Part shown: positions 57,629 through 64,000 of the stretch, piece after piece
How positions within the stretch are numbered: position 1 is the stretch's first letter
Layout: each line of letters opens with the position of its first letter
Assembly (NCBI GenBank): GCA_047777475.1
Contig: JBKEET010000002.1
Coordinates: 1-64,000 of the forward strand
DNA: 64,000 nucleotides
From: Sutterella sp047777475
GTDB lineage: Bacteria; Pseudomonadota; Gammaproteobacteria; Burkholderiales; Burkholderiaceae_F
Reading direction: 5' to 3'
Made by a program: the position numbers and the translations under genes
Notes under the pieces: model-generated
Databases searched by the model: none
The model's input: the letters and a program-made list of their open reading frames with translations, nothing else
Told to the model about the DNA's origin: nothing

Positions 57629-60136
57629 TTACTTGGACGTAGTCGTGCCGCCGAGCTTGCCGCTCATCGAGTCGGTGAGCTTGCCGAGCAGCAGCCCCTC
57701 GATCGACTCGCTCGAGACGCCCGCGGCGGAGAACTTGCCGTTTTCGTAGCGGATGTTCTTGAGCGTGAGGTTCGCATCAAACGTCTTGTCGACCTTGTCG
57801 ATGTTCTTCTTGAGCGATTTCTTGCCCGCAATGTCGGCAAAGAGCCCGGCGAGCTGCGTGATCTCCTGCGCCGTCTGCGTCTGCTTCGTGCCCGGCTGGT
57901 CGATTTCAGCCTTGGCGATCGTCAGGTAGACGGGCTTGGTCGTGCGCACGTCCATGCCGGTGAGGGCGGCCTTCTTCCACGTCATCAGCGCCTTGTTGTG
58001 CGAGTTGGTGACGGTGACGCCCGTGAGCGTCATGCCGCCCTTCCAGGTGAGCAGGGGGTCGTCCTTGGGCTTGGTGAACCCGAGGCGGCCGTCGGCCGCG
58101 AGCGTGCCGTTCTTCGCGCCGATGCCCGCATAGGCGATGGCGACGGGCGAAACCTGCCGCAGCGAGAAATTGGCGATCTTCGTCTGCAGGTCGGCGCTGA
58201 GCGGGTCAATCGAGACGGGGCCGGAAACGGAGACCGTGCCCGAGGCCATGCGGGCCGTGGCCTGCAGCTGGCCCTTGGCGTTCTTTTCGGAGGAAAGGCC
58301 CGTGACGGTGCCGTTGAGCGCATCGGCGCGGATCACGGCGACGGGCCGAACCGTCTTGTCGCGGAAGACGAAGGTCGAGTTCGCGATCTTCGCGGTGGCG
58401 ATCTTCCAGTGCCAGGGCGAAGAAGCCTTGGCCTTGGCGGCCTTGCTGTCCTTGCCGTCCGAAGAGGACGCCGCCGGCGCCGAAGCGGCGGAGGCGGCAT
58501 TGGCGAGGTTGATGCCGGAGGCGGTCTTCACGGCCGTGACGTTGGCGCCGCTGAGGGAGACCGACGCGATATTGACCGACTGCGCGGCCGGGTTGAGCGA
58601 CTTCACATTGACCGAGACGTTCTTCGCGGTGCCGAGCAGGTCGCGCCCGCGGCGCACTTCAAGCCCGTCCACCGAGATGCGGCCGCCGCCCGTGAAGTTC
58701 GAGGCCGCCGTCTGGGCGGTGAGGTTCAGGTCGATCGTGCCGCGCACCGAAAGGCCGGCCAGCGTCTGCAGGTACGGATTGAGCGAGGCGGCCTTGAGGT
58801 CGGCGGCGGCGATCGTCGCGTTCACCTTGCCCCCGGCGCCCTGCACCGTGCCCTTAAGCGAAACCGTGCCGCCCAGGGCCTTCACGGAACCCGAGATCGC
58901 AGCGGGCTTCGCCTTGGGGTCGTTCGAAAGCCCCGAGGCGCTGAAGGCGATCTCTTCGGCCTTGATCGTCGAATTGCGCCGGCGCGAGGGATCCTGCCAC
59001 GTAAAGGTGCCGTTCTGCACCGCAAGCGACCCGACGCTCCAGCTCCACGGGCTCTGCGTCTCGCCCTTCGGCTGGGACGCGCCGCCCGCGGCGGCCTTCT
59101 TGGCGCTGCCGGAGGCCGAGCCGGTCTGCGGCAGCCGGCCCGCGAGCAGGCTCACCGAGGGCTCGGTGAGCGTGATCGATTCGATCTGGGCGTTGCGCGC
59201 CGTCAGGTCGGTTTTCCCGATCTTGATTTCGGCGCGGCGGAAGGAAGCGATGGGGTTCGTCTTTTCGCCCGCCTTCTGCGTGGCGCGGAAGTTCGAGAGC
59301 GAGGCCGTGCCAGAGGCGGCGATGTAGCCCGTCTTGCCGCGCGTCGGATTGCGGAAGACGATGCGGATGTTGCTGCTCAGGCTGCCCGAATCGATGTGGA
59401 AGTCGGGCGAGCTCAGCGCCGGCACGAGCTGCAGCAGGGGCGAGATGTCGAGCCTCGTGATCTTGAGGTCGAGCTCCGCCTCGAGCGTGGTTCCGAAGGG
59501 CTTCGTGTTGCCGGTCGCCATGACCGGGTTGCCGTTGAGGTTGAAGGAGAGCGTCGGCGTCACGAGGCTTTCCTGCGCGCTCGGCAGCGTGCTCACGAAG
59601 GGGAGCTTCAGCGTGAAGTCGGTGATCGACTGGTCGATGCCGCGCGATTCGTCGCGGAACCGCGCCGAGGAGTTGGTGATCGCAATGTCGTAGACGGCGA
59701 ACTTCGGCAGGCCGCCCGAACTCTCCTTTTTCGTCTCGGCCTTGGCGGCGCCCTGCGAGGAATCGCCCTCGACGAGCGCCTTGATGTCGGGGTCGTTCAG
59801 CATCACCTGGGCGTCGATGCCGTCGATGCTGAGCGCCTCGATGACGGGGGCGAAGTTCGTGATGGTCCGCGCGGAGACGTCGACCTTGATGTCCTTGACC
59901 GCGGCAAGCGGGGGCTCGCTGTCCTTGCCCGCGATCTTGAGCCCCTGTATCTCGAGCTGCCAGGTCCACGGGTTGAATGAAAGGTTCTGGTAAGTCACGG
60001 CGCGTCCGAGCTTGGTGCTCAGCGTATCCGTGAGTGCGGAGGAAATGGCCGACGGCACGGCCAAATAGCCGACGGCTGCGTAGGCGGCGACGGCCGCGGC
60101 AGCCGTGCAGGCGGCTATTGTGAGAATTTTTGCCAT
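57629..60136 (-). CDS. AsmA-like DUF748 envelope protein
   Basis: An 835-residue protein with one N-terminal membrane helix (about 5-28) and a very long periplasmic part built of short beta repeats. Two related halves can be seen, each with a block like SPWSWSVGSLAVQNGTFTWQD and SPWHWKIATAKIANSTFVFRD, and the last 250 residues carry ATGRLGFTKPKDDPLLTWKGG-type sequence typical of DUF748. AsmA-like proteins are proposed to bridge inner and outer membranes for phospholipid traffic, so a similar role is inferred. Low-complexity Ala/Ser/Lys linkers lie near 340-355 and 545-565. It is monocistronic. Confidence 0.88.
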   Translation of the reverse strand: MAKILTIAACTAAAAVAAYAAVGYLAVPSAISSALTDTLSTKLGRAVTYQNLSFNPWTWQLEIQGLKIAGKDSEPPLAAVKDIKVDVSARTITNFAPVIEALSIDGIDAQVMLNDPDIKALVEGDSSQGAAKAETKKESSGGLPKFAVYDIAITNSSARFRDESRGIDQSITDFTLKLPFVSTLPSAQESLVTPTLSFNLNGNPVMATGNTKPFGTTLEAELDLKITRLDISPLLQLVPALSSPDFHIDSGSLSSNIRIVFRNPTRGKTGYIAASGTASLSNFRATQKAGEKTNPIASFRRAEIKIGKTDLTARNAQIESITLTEPSVSLLAGRLPQTGSASGSAKKAAAGGASQPKGETQSPWSWSVGSLAVQNGTFTWQDPSRRRNSTIKAEEIAFSASGLSNDPKAKPAAISGSVKALGGTVSLKGTVQGAGGKVNATIAAADLKAASLNPYLQTLAGLSVRGTIDLNLTAQTAASNFTGGGRISVDGLEVRRGRDLLGTAKNVSVNVKSLNPAAQSVNIASVSLSGANVTAVKTASGINLANAASAASAPAASSSDGKDSKAAKAKASSPWHWKIATAKIANSTFVFRDKTVRPVAVIRADALNGTVTGLSSEKNAKGQLQATARMASGTVSVSGPVSIDPLSADLQTKIANFSLRQVSPVAIAYAGIGAKNGTLAADGRLGFTKPKDDPLLTWKGGMTLTGVTVTNSHNKALMTWKKAALTGMDVRTTKPVYLTIAKAEIDQPGTKQTQTAQEITQLAGLFADIAGKKSLKKNIDKVDKTFDANLTLKNIRYENGKFSAAGVSSESIEGLLLGKLTDSMSGKLGGTTTSK

Positions 60137-60400
60137 TGCTCTCTCCGAAATGTTGTTTTTTTAATGAGCTTGCATACTTTTATTATCGGCGATTTGCGGC
60201 CTTTCTGCGCCCGAACGGGAACTGGATTCCGCCGCTTTGAAAACGCTGCGGCAGAGCGCTTCCCGGAGGATACAGCGCCGCACCGGAAGAAAGTTTTGCA
60301 ATTTGTTATTTTTCAAGCGTTTTCACCTATAACGAATTCTTTTCCAAAGGACTTAAACTGAAAGCGTTTTCCACCGACCGAAAAGAGGAGGCTCCCCCAT

Positions 60401-62104
60401 ATGACCGTCCTGATTCGTCTTTTGGTTTCGGCCGCGGCGATAACGCCGCTCGCCGCATTGGCCGCGCCGCTGCCGGCCGTCTCGCCCGATATCGAGAAAG
60501 CCGCCGCGGCGATCGACCGCGATCCCGCCATGCAGGCCCTGAAGGCCGACCTCGTCAGCCAGGCCGCGCAGGACTGGCGCTTCGACAACCAGATGGAGCT
60601 CGTGCGCATCGCTTCGCCGTCGCGCTCCGAGATGCGCCGCCAGAAGGAAATCACGCGCCGCCTAGCCAAGGAGTGGGGCATCCCGCAGGAGAACATCGTC
60701 ACGCGGCTTGACGGCTATCTGCCGGGCGCGGGCATCCAGACCGTGGACGGCCTGCCCGTCTACAACGTCTGCGTGAAGATCCCGGGCACCTATGCGAAGC
60801 AAAAAGGCGCAAAGAGCTACCGCGGGCAATTCCCGAAGGTGCTGCTCGAAGGCCATATCGACACGGTGAATCCGCCCGTGCTCCCGCCCGAGTCGGCGCC
60901 CTACGAGCCGGTGAAGCTGCAGCCGCTCTCGGCCCCCGTCGTGAAGACCAGGGAGGAGCTTGCGGCGCTGCCCGGCGAGCTGAAGTTCGATGCCTCGGGC
61001 AGGATCGTCAAGGACGAGAACTACCGCAAGGCCTACCGGCGCTTTGACAATGCCGAGGCCGCGAAGGCGGGCGGGGCGCTTCGCATTTACGTGCCCGGCT
61101 ACAGCGACGCCATGATCAACACCACCGCGGTGCTGCAGGCGGCCGTGATGATGGTCAAGCACGGCATCCGCCCCGTCTACGACGTCTGGGTGTGCGGCAC
61201 CACGGGCGAGGAGGGCAAGGGCAACCTCTGCGGCATGAAGCAGCTCTACGGCTACTCGCAGGAGACCGGCAAGGGCAACAACGCGCTCAACTTCGTTGCC
61301 AATTTCGGCGCCGATTCGACGACGCCGAAGAGCGGCACCGTGAATTACCTCGGCTCCTACCGCTTCGAGGTGAAGTACACCGAGCCCGCCGGCTGGAAGG
61401 AGGGGAGCGCCCCGGCGCCCTCGGCCCTCATGGCGATGAACCGCGCGATCGCGGCGATCGCCGACATCCGCTCGCCCTGGGACCTCGACAAGAAGGCGGA
61501 GCGGACGACCTACACCGTCGGCACGGCGCACTGCTCCGCGGCCCCCGCGGGCGGCCGGAGCGCCGAGTGCACGCTGATGGTCGACATGAGAAGCCCGAAC
61601 CCGGGACCGCTCACGGCGATGCGCTCCAAGATCGAGCCGATCCTGAAGTCGGCCGCGCATGAAGAAAACGCCGCGCTCGGCATCGCCGACACGGACAAGC
61701 GTGCGGTGCGCACCGAGCTCGTCTGGTTCGGCGACCGTCCGGCCTACCAGCGCAAGAACTACAGCGACATCGCCGTTCAGGCCTGGCTGCAGTCGGCGAG
61801 GACCGCGGGCATTGACGTGCCCGAGCAGATCCGCGACCGGGCCGCGAGCCTCAACGACAACGTGCCCGCCGCCGTCGGCGTGCCCACGATTAACTTCAAC
61901 GTCGGCACGCGCGCCGTTGGCGCGGGCGGCCACACCTGGTACGAGTGGGGCGTTCCCGGCAACGGCGTTGACGAAGGCAAGCGCGTTTACCGCCTGATCC
62001 TGAGCGGCCTGCTGGCCGCGGGCTACAACGCCTCGGACGGCAGCGTCGTGCAGCCGGGCGTCGGCCCGATCGGTCAGCGCACCACCGAAGAGCTCTACAA
62101 GTGA
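60401..62104 (+). CDS. Secreted M20-family metallopeptidase
   Basis: A 567-residue zinc peptidase with a Sec signal (about 1-22, LAALA-APLP), so it is periplasmic. ATG follows GAGGAGG. Metal-site residues are visible: His152 and Asp154 in LLEGHIDTV, Asp in YSDAMINTTAVLQA, the Glu pair in CGTTGEEGKGN near 268, Asp in TLMVDMRSPNPG, and a C-terminal His in GAGGHTWYEWGVPGNG. An insert with FEVKYTEPAGWKEGSAPAPSALM sits where the dimerisation domain should be but is atypical. The next gene, 19 bases on, encodes an isolated M20 dimerisation domain. A dipeptidase or N-acyl amino acid hydrolase function is inferred. Confidence 0.88.
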   Translation: MTVLIRLLVSAAAITPLAALAAPLPAVSPDIEKAAAAIDRDPAMQALKADLVSQAAQDWRFDNQMELVRIASPSRSEMRRQKEITRRLAKEWGIPQENIVTRLDGYLPGAGIQTVDGLPVYNVCVKIPGTYAKQKGAKSYRGQFPKVLLEGHIDTVNPPVLPPESAPYEPVKLQPLSAPVVKTREELAALPGELKFDASGRIVKDENYRKAYRRFDNAEAAKAGGALRIYVPGYSDAMINTTAVLQAAVMMVKHGIRPVYDVWVCGTTGEEGKGNLCGMKQLYGYSQETGKGNNALNFVANFGADSTTPKSGTVNYLGSYRFEVKYTEPAGWKEGSAPAPSALMAMNRAIAAIADIRSPWDLDKKAERTTYTVGTAHCSAAPAGGRSAECTLMVDMRSPNPGPLTAMRSKIEPILKSAAHEENAALGIADTDKRAVRTELVWFGDRPAYQRKNYSDIAVQAWLQSARTAGIDVPEQIRDRAASLNDNVPAAVGVPTINFNVGTRAVGAGGHTWYEWGVPGNGVDEGKRVYRLILSGLLAAGYNASDGSVVQPGVGPIGQRTTEELYK

Positions 62105-62123
62105 TTGAAGGGGAGGAAACATC

Positions 62124-62513
62124 ATGAAGCTTCTTCAGATTGCAGCCGCTGCGGCGGCGGGACTTCTTTCCGCCTCTCTCGGAGCGCAGGTGCTCACGGT
62201 TGACATCACGGGCCCGGGCGGTCACTCGAGCGGCGACTACGGCCGCGTGAACGCGGTGCACGCCGCGGCGCGCTCGATCGAGGCGATCCGCACGGCGGTG
62301 CCCGAAGCGGTCGTCACCGACCTGAACGGCGGCGCGACCGTCAACTCGATCGCCGCCGACGCGCACTTCAAGGTGAGCGTGCCCGCCGAAAAGGCCGCGC
62401 TCGTGAAGGAGGCCGTGAAGAAAGGATGCGATGCCGAAAACGCCTTCCGGGGCGTCAAGGAGGGCGAAACCGCCAACGGCCTGAGGCAGGATATCCGCTT
62501 CAGCGTTAAATAA
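62124..62513 (+). CDS. Secreted stand-alone M20 dimerisation (lid) domain
   Basis: A 129-residue protein with a Sec signal (1-20, ending LGAQ). The mature part, LTVDITGPGGHSSGDYGRVN through AVHAAARSIEAI to TDLNGGATVNSIAADAHFKVSV, has the sequence pattern of the peptidase M20 dimerisation domain (beta-strand, GxGGHSS, helix, GGxxxNxIP-like strand, and a strand with xFKVxV). It has no catalytic domain and none of the metal-binding motifs except the lid His of GGHSS. It follows the secreted M20 peptidase by 19 bases, with a GGGAGG ribosome site. It may associate with that enzyme as a separate lid or regulate it; both are inference. Confidence 0.75.
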   Translation: MKLLQIAAAAAAGLLSASLGAQVLTVDITGPGGHSSGDYGRVNAVHAAARSIEAIRTAVPEAVVTDLNGGATVNSIAADAHFKVSVPAEKAALVKEAVKKGCDAENAFRGVKEGETANGLRQDIRFSVK

Positions 62514-62554
62514 GCATCAAATAGATAAGTAAATCAGAGGCTTTCTGCAAAGCG

Positions 62555-62593
62555 GCGCCGGGGGTCTGCTTTTCGGCAACTCCCGGCGCTTTT
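62555..62593 (+). terminator. Terminator after the M20 gene pair
   Basis: A perfect 8-bp stem GCGCCGGG/CCCGGCGC (62555-62562 with 62582-62589) followed by TTTTG. Confidence 0.75.
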
Positions 62594-62630
62594 GTATCCT
62601 GCGGGTTTGAGCAATGGCACAAATACGATC

Positions 62631-62659
62631 TTGTACCTAGTGCAGGCCCTGGCTAAAAT
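62631..62659 (+). promoter_or_regulatory. Sigma-70 promoter for the ABC importer
   Basis: TTGTAC at 62631-62636, 17 bases, TAAAAT at 62654-62659. Start codon 58 bases downstream. Confidence 0.75.
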
Positions 62660-62717
62660 GCGGGTGACCCGCGCCGCAGAGCGCGGACAAAAGACCCTAA
62701 CCCTTAAGGAAAAGCTT

Positions 62718-63707
62718 ATGAAATTCAAGCTCTCAGCCCTCTTCATGGGACTTTGCGTGCTCTCGGGGGCGGTTTCCGCCGCGGAGCTCAACGCCTATTC
62801 GATCATGCCCGAAAAGTATGCATCGAAGGTCTTCGCGCAGTTCACGCAGGACACCGGCATCAAGGTGAACTTCCTTCGCTTTTCCTCGGGTGAGGCGCTT
62901 GCCCGCCTGACGGCCGAAAAGGGCAATCCGCAGGTCGACGTCATGCTCGGCGGCCCGGCCGACACCTATGCCGCGGGCGTGCGCGAGGGCGTCTTCGAGG
63001 CCTATCGCCCGAAGGACTCCGATGCGATCCCGGCTGAGTTCCGCGATCCCGAGAACCACTGGACGGGCATCGGCATCATTCCGCTGTGCTTCCTCACGAA
63101 CACGAAGTTCCTGAAGAAGAACAACATGCAGCCGCCTGAAAAGTGGGCCGACCTGCTTGATCCCCGCTACAAGAACAACCTGCAGATGGCCGACGCGCGC
63201 ACGTCGGGCACCGCCACCGAGCGCATCTACTCGCTCGTGAAGGTCATGGGCGAGGACGAGGCCTTCAAGTTCCAGAAGAAGATGAACGCCAACGTCCAGA
63301 TGTACACGAAGAGCGGTGCGGGCGGCGCCATGCCGATCGCCACGGGCCAGTGCGCCTCGGGCATCTTCTACATCGTCGACGCGCTCGAGATCCAGCAGCA
63401 GGGCTATCCCGTCGTGATCTCCTACCCGAAGGACGGCGTGAGCTTCGGCATTGAAGCCACGGGCGTCATCAAGGGCGCCAAGCACAGCGAAGAGGCGAAG
63501 AAGTTCGTCGACTGGGCCACGTCGAAGAAGTTCGCCGAGTTCATCGTCAAGAACAAGATCAACTACGTGCCTACGCGCAGCGACGTGAAGACCGACAACC
63601 CGATCCTCGACCTCTCGAAGATCAACATCGTTAACGTCGACGTCCAGTGGAAGGGTGATCACCGCAAGGCCTTCACCGAGCGCTGGATCAACGAAGTCAT
63701 CAAATAA
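62718..63707 (+). CDS. ABC transporter periplasmic substrate-binding protein (Fe3+/phosphonate/sugar-phosphate type)
   Basis: A 329-residue binding protein, start ATG 62718 behind TAAGGA, with a Sec signal ending VSA-AEL. The mature sequence follows the FbpA/AfuA/PhnS superfamily: LNAYSIMPEKYASKVFAQF, then GNPQVDVMLGGPADTYAAG, TGIGIIPLCFLTNTKFL, LLDPRYKNNLQMADARTSGT and SYPKDGVSFGIEATGVIKGAKH. Related proteins bind ferric ion, 2-aminoethylphosphonate or hexose phosphates. The C-terminal Tyr pair of ferric-binding proteins is not obvious, so an organic ligand is as likely. A permease gene starts 169 bases on. Confidence 0.9.
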   Translation: MKFKLSALFMGLCVLSGAVSAAELNAYSIMPEKYASKVFAQFTQDTGIKVNFLRFSSGEALARLTAEKGNPQVDVMLGGPADTYAAGVREGVFEAYRPKDSDAIPAEFRDPENHWTGIGIIPLCFLTNTKFLKKNNMQPPEKWADLLDPRYKNNLQMADARTSGTATERIYSLVKVMGEDEAFKFQKKMNANVQMYTKSGAGGAMPIATGQCASGIFYIVDALEIQQQGYPVVISYPKDGVSFGIEATGVIKGAKHSEEAKKFVDWATSKKFAEFIVKNKINYVPTRSDVKTDNPILDLSKINIVNVDVQWKGDHRKAFTERWINEVIK

Positions 63708-63724
63708 CGTTTATTATTCGCGCA

Positions 63725-63756
63725 CCCCGTCCCCTCTCGCCGAGCGGGACGGGGTT
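63725..63756 (+). terminator. Hairpin between binding protein and permease genes
   Basis: A perfect 9-bp stem CCCCGTCCC/GGGACGGGG with a weak T tail (TT); probably lowers permease expression relative to the binding protein. Confidence 0.6.
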
Positions 63757-63876
63757 CGCCTTGTCCGGGCGCCGGGAAGGCGCGCATCCCTTGGGCCGCT
63801 TCTGCGGCCGGCGCGTTTTTTCATAAGCCGCGGCGTTCCGGACCTTGCCCTCGGCCCTCTTTCCTAACTCCTGACT

Positions 63877-64000
63877 ATGGCTACACAAACAGCTGCGGCG
63901 CCCCGCGACATGAGCACCAGACTCACCGTCCTGATGCTCTGGCTGCTTCTCGGCGTTTTCGTCATCTACCCGTTCCTCAAGCTGCTCGGCGCCGCCTTCA
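63877..64000 (+). CDS. ABC transporter permease, N-terminal part (runs off the window)
   Basis: The frame opens at ATG 63877 and encodes MATQTAAAPRDMSTRL followed by a hydrophobic first helix LTVLMLWLLLGVFVIYPFLK, ending in the window edge. Position directly after a periplasmic binding protein gene, and the IYPFLKLLGAAF motif common at the start of FbpB/ThiP-type permeases, identify it as the membrane subunit of the same importer. Only 41 codons are visible, so the substrate class cannot be refined. Confidence 0.8.
   Translation, partial: MATQTAAAPRDMSTRLTVLMLWLLLGVFVIYPFLKLLGAAF

Noticed and set aside
56798..59980. A 1060-codon plus-strand open frame over the FemAB-like and DUF748 genes
   Set aside because: Arg/Gly-rich shadow; it crosses two genes on opposite strands and has no recognisable domain.

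Overview
The window is a GC-rich (roughly 65%) bacterial chromosome segment. Gene order hemH-grpE-dnaK-dnaJ with sigma-32 style promoters, the tsaE-amiC pair, rsfS-rlmH-maf and the purE-purK-sua5-murI string point to a betaproteobacterium of the order Burkholderiales. The anaerobic equipment (DcuB exchanger, Wolinella-type FrdC cytochrome b, NapC/NrfH-type tetrahaem cytochrome, ModE/ModABC molybdate uptake, FNR-like boxes) suggests a gut-type anaerobe such as a member of the Sutterellaceae. That family assignment is inference; no 16S gene is present. I see no prophage, IS element or CRISPR array.

Layout. 1-4600: end of ferrochelatase and the heat-shock chaperones grpE, dnaK, dnaJ. 4600-13300 (minus strand): RND efflux permease and adaptor, aminopeptidase P with a small lipoprotein, and a DEAD-box-like protein whose catalytic motifs are all degenerate. 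13600-19700: tandem FKBP isomerase, then minus-strand housekeeping genes (maf, rlmH, rsfS, nadD, an exported protein, purD, yebC). 19800-23300: divergent M20 amidohydrolases and a NarL-like regulator lacking its phosphorylation site. 23860-27640: dcuB, a GntR/UTRA regulator and an frdC not accompanied by frdA/frdB, with a dense set of palindromes and a perfect FNR box. 27640-33650: upp, lapA-like, fbp, pepN and a tetrahaem cytochrome. 33900-37370: modE facing modABC. 37560-46610: argF, purB, a Spy-like protein, TPP riboswitch-thiC, an orphan FixJ-type regulator, a DUF72 protein, a nitroreductase, a kynB-like cyclase and a hotdog thioesterase. 46611-55800 (minus): murI, a frameshifted DMT transporter, sua5, purK, purE, purC, dgkA, fba, amiC, tsaE. 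56000-64000: tRNA-Thr(CGT), a FemAB-like transferase, a giant AsmA/DUF748 protein, a secreted M20 peptidase followed by a secreted stand-alone M20 dimerisation domain, and the start of an ABC importer.

How it fits together. DcuB, FrdC, the tetrahaem cytochrome and molybdate uptake would support anaerobic respiration on fumarate and molybdoenzyme substrates. Candidate FNR sites precede frdC and the cytochrome gene, and NarL-like heptamers lie beside both. fbp and a class II aldolase fit gluconeogenic growth, and several peptidases (pepP, pepN, M20 enzymes) fit amino-acid and peptide use. Sua5 and TsaE both serve t6A modification of tRNA; purB, purC, purD, purE and purK supply purines.

The observations I rate highest are the DEAD-box pseudohelicase (11379-13262), the NarL-like pseudo-receiver coupled to a carbamoylase (22652-23305), the lone secreted M20 dimerisation domain (62124-62513), the palindrome-rich dcuB upstream region with a 10-bp palindrome shared with frdC, and the single-base frameshift in the DMT transporter inside the pur-sua5-murI operon.
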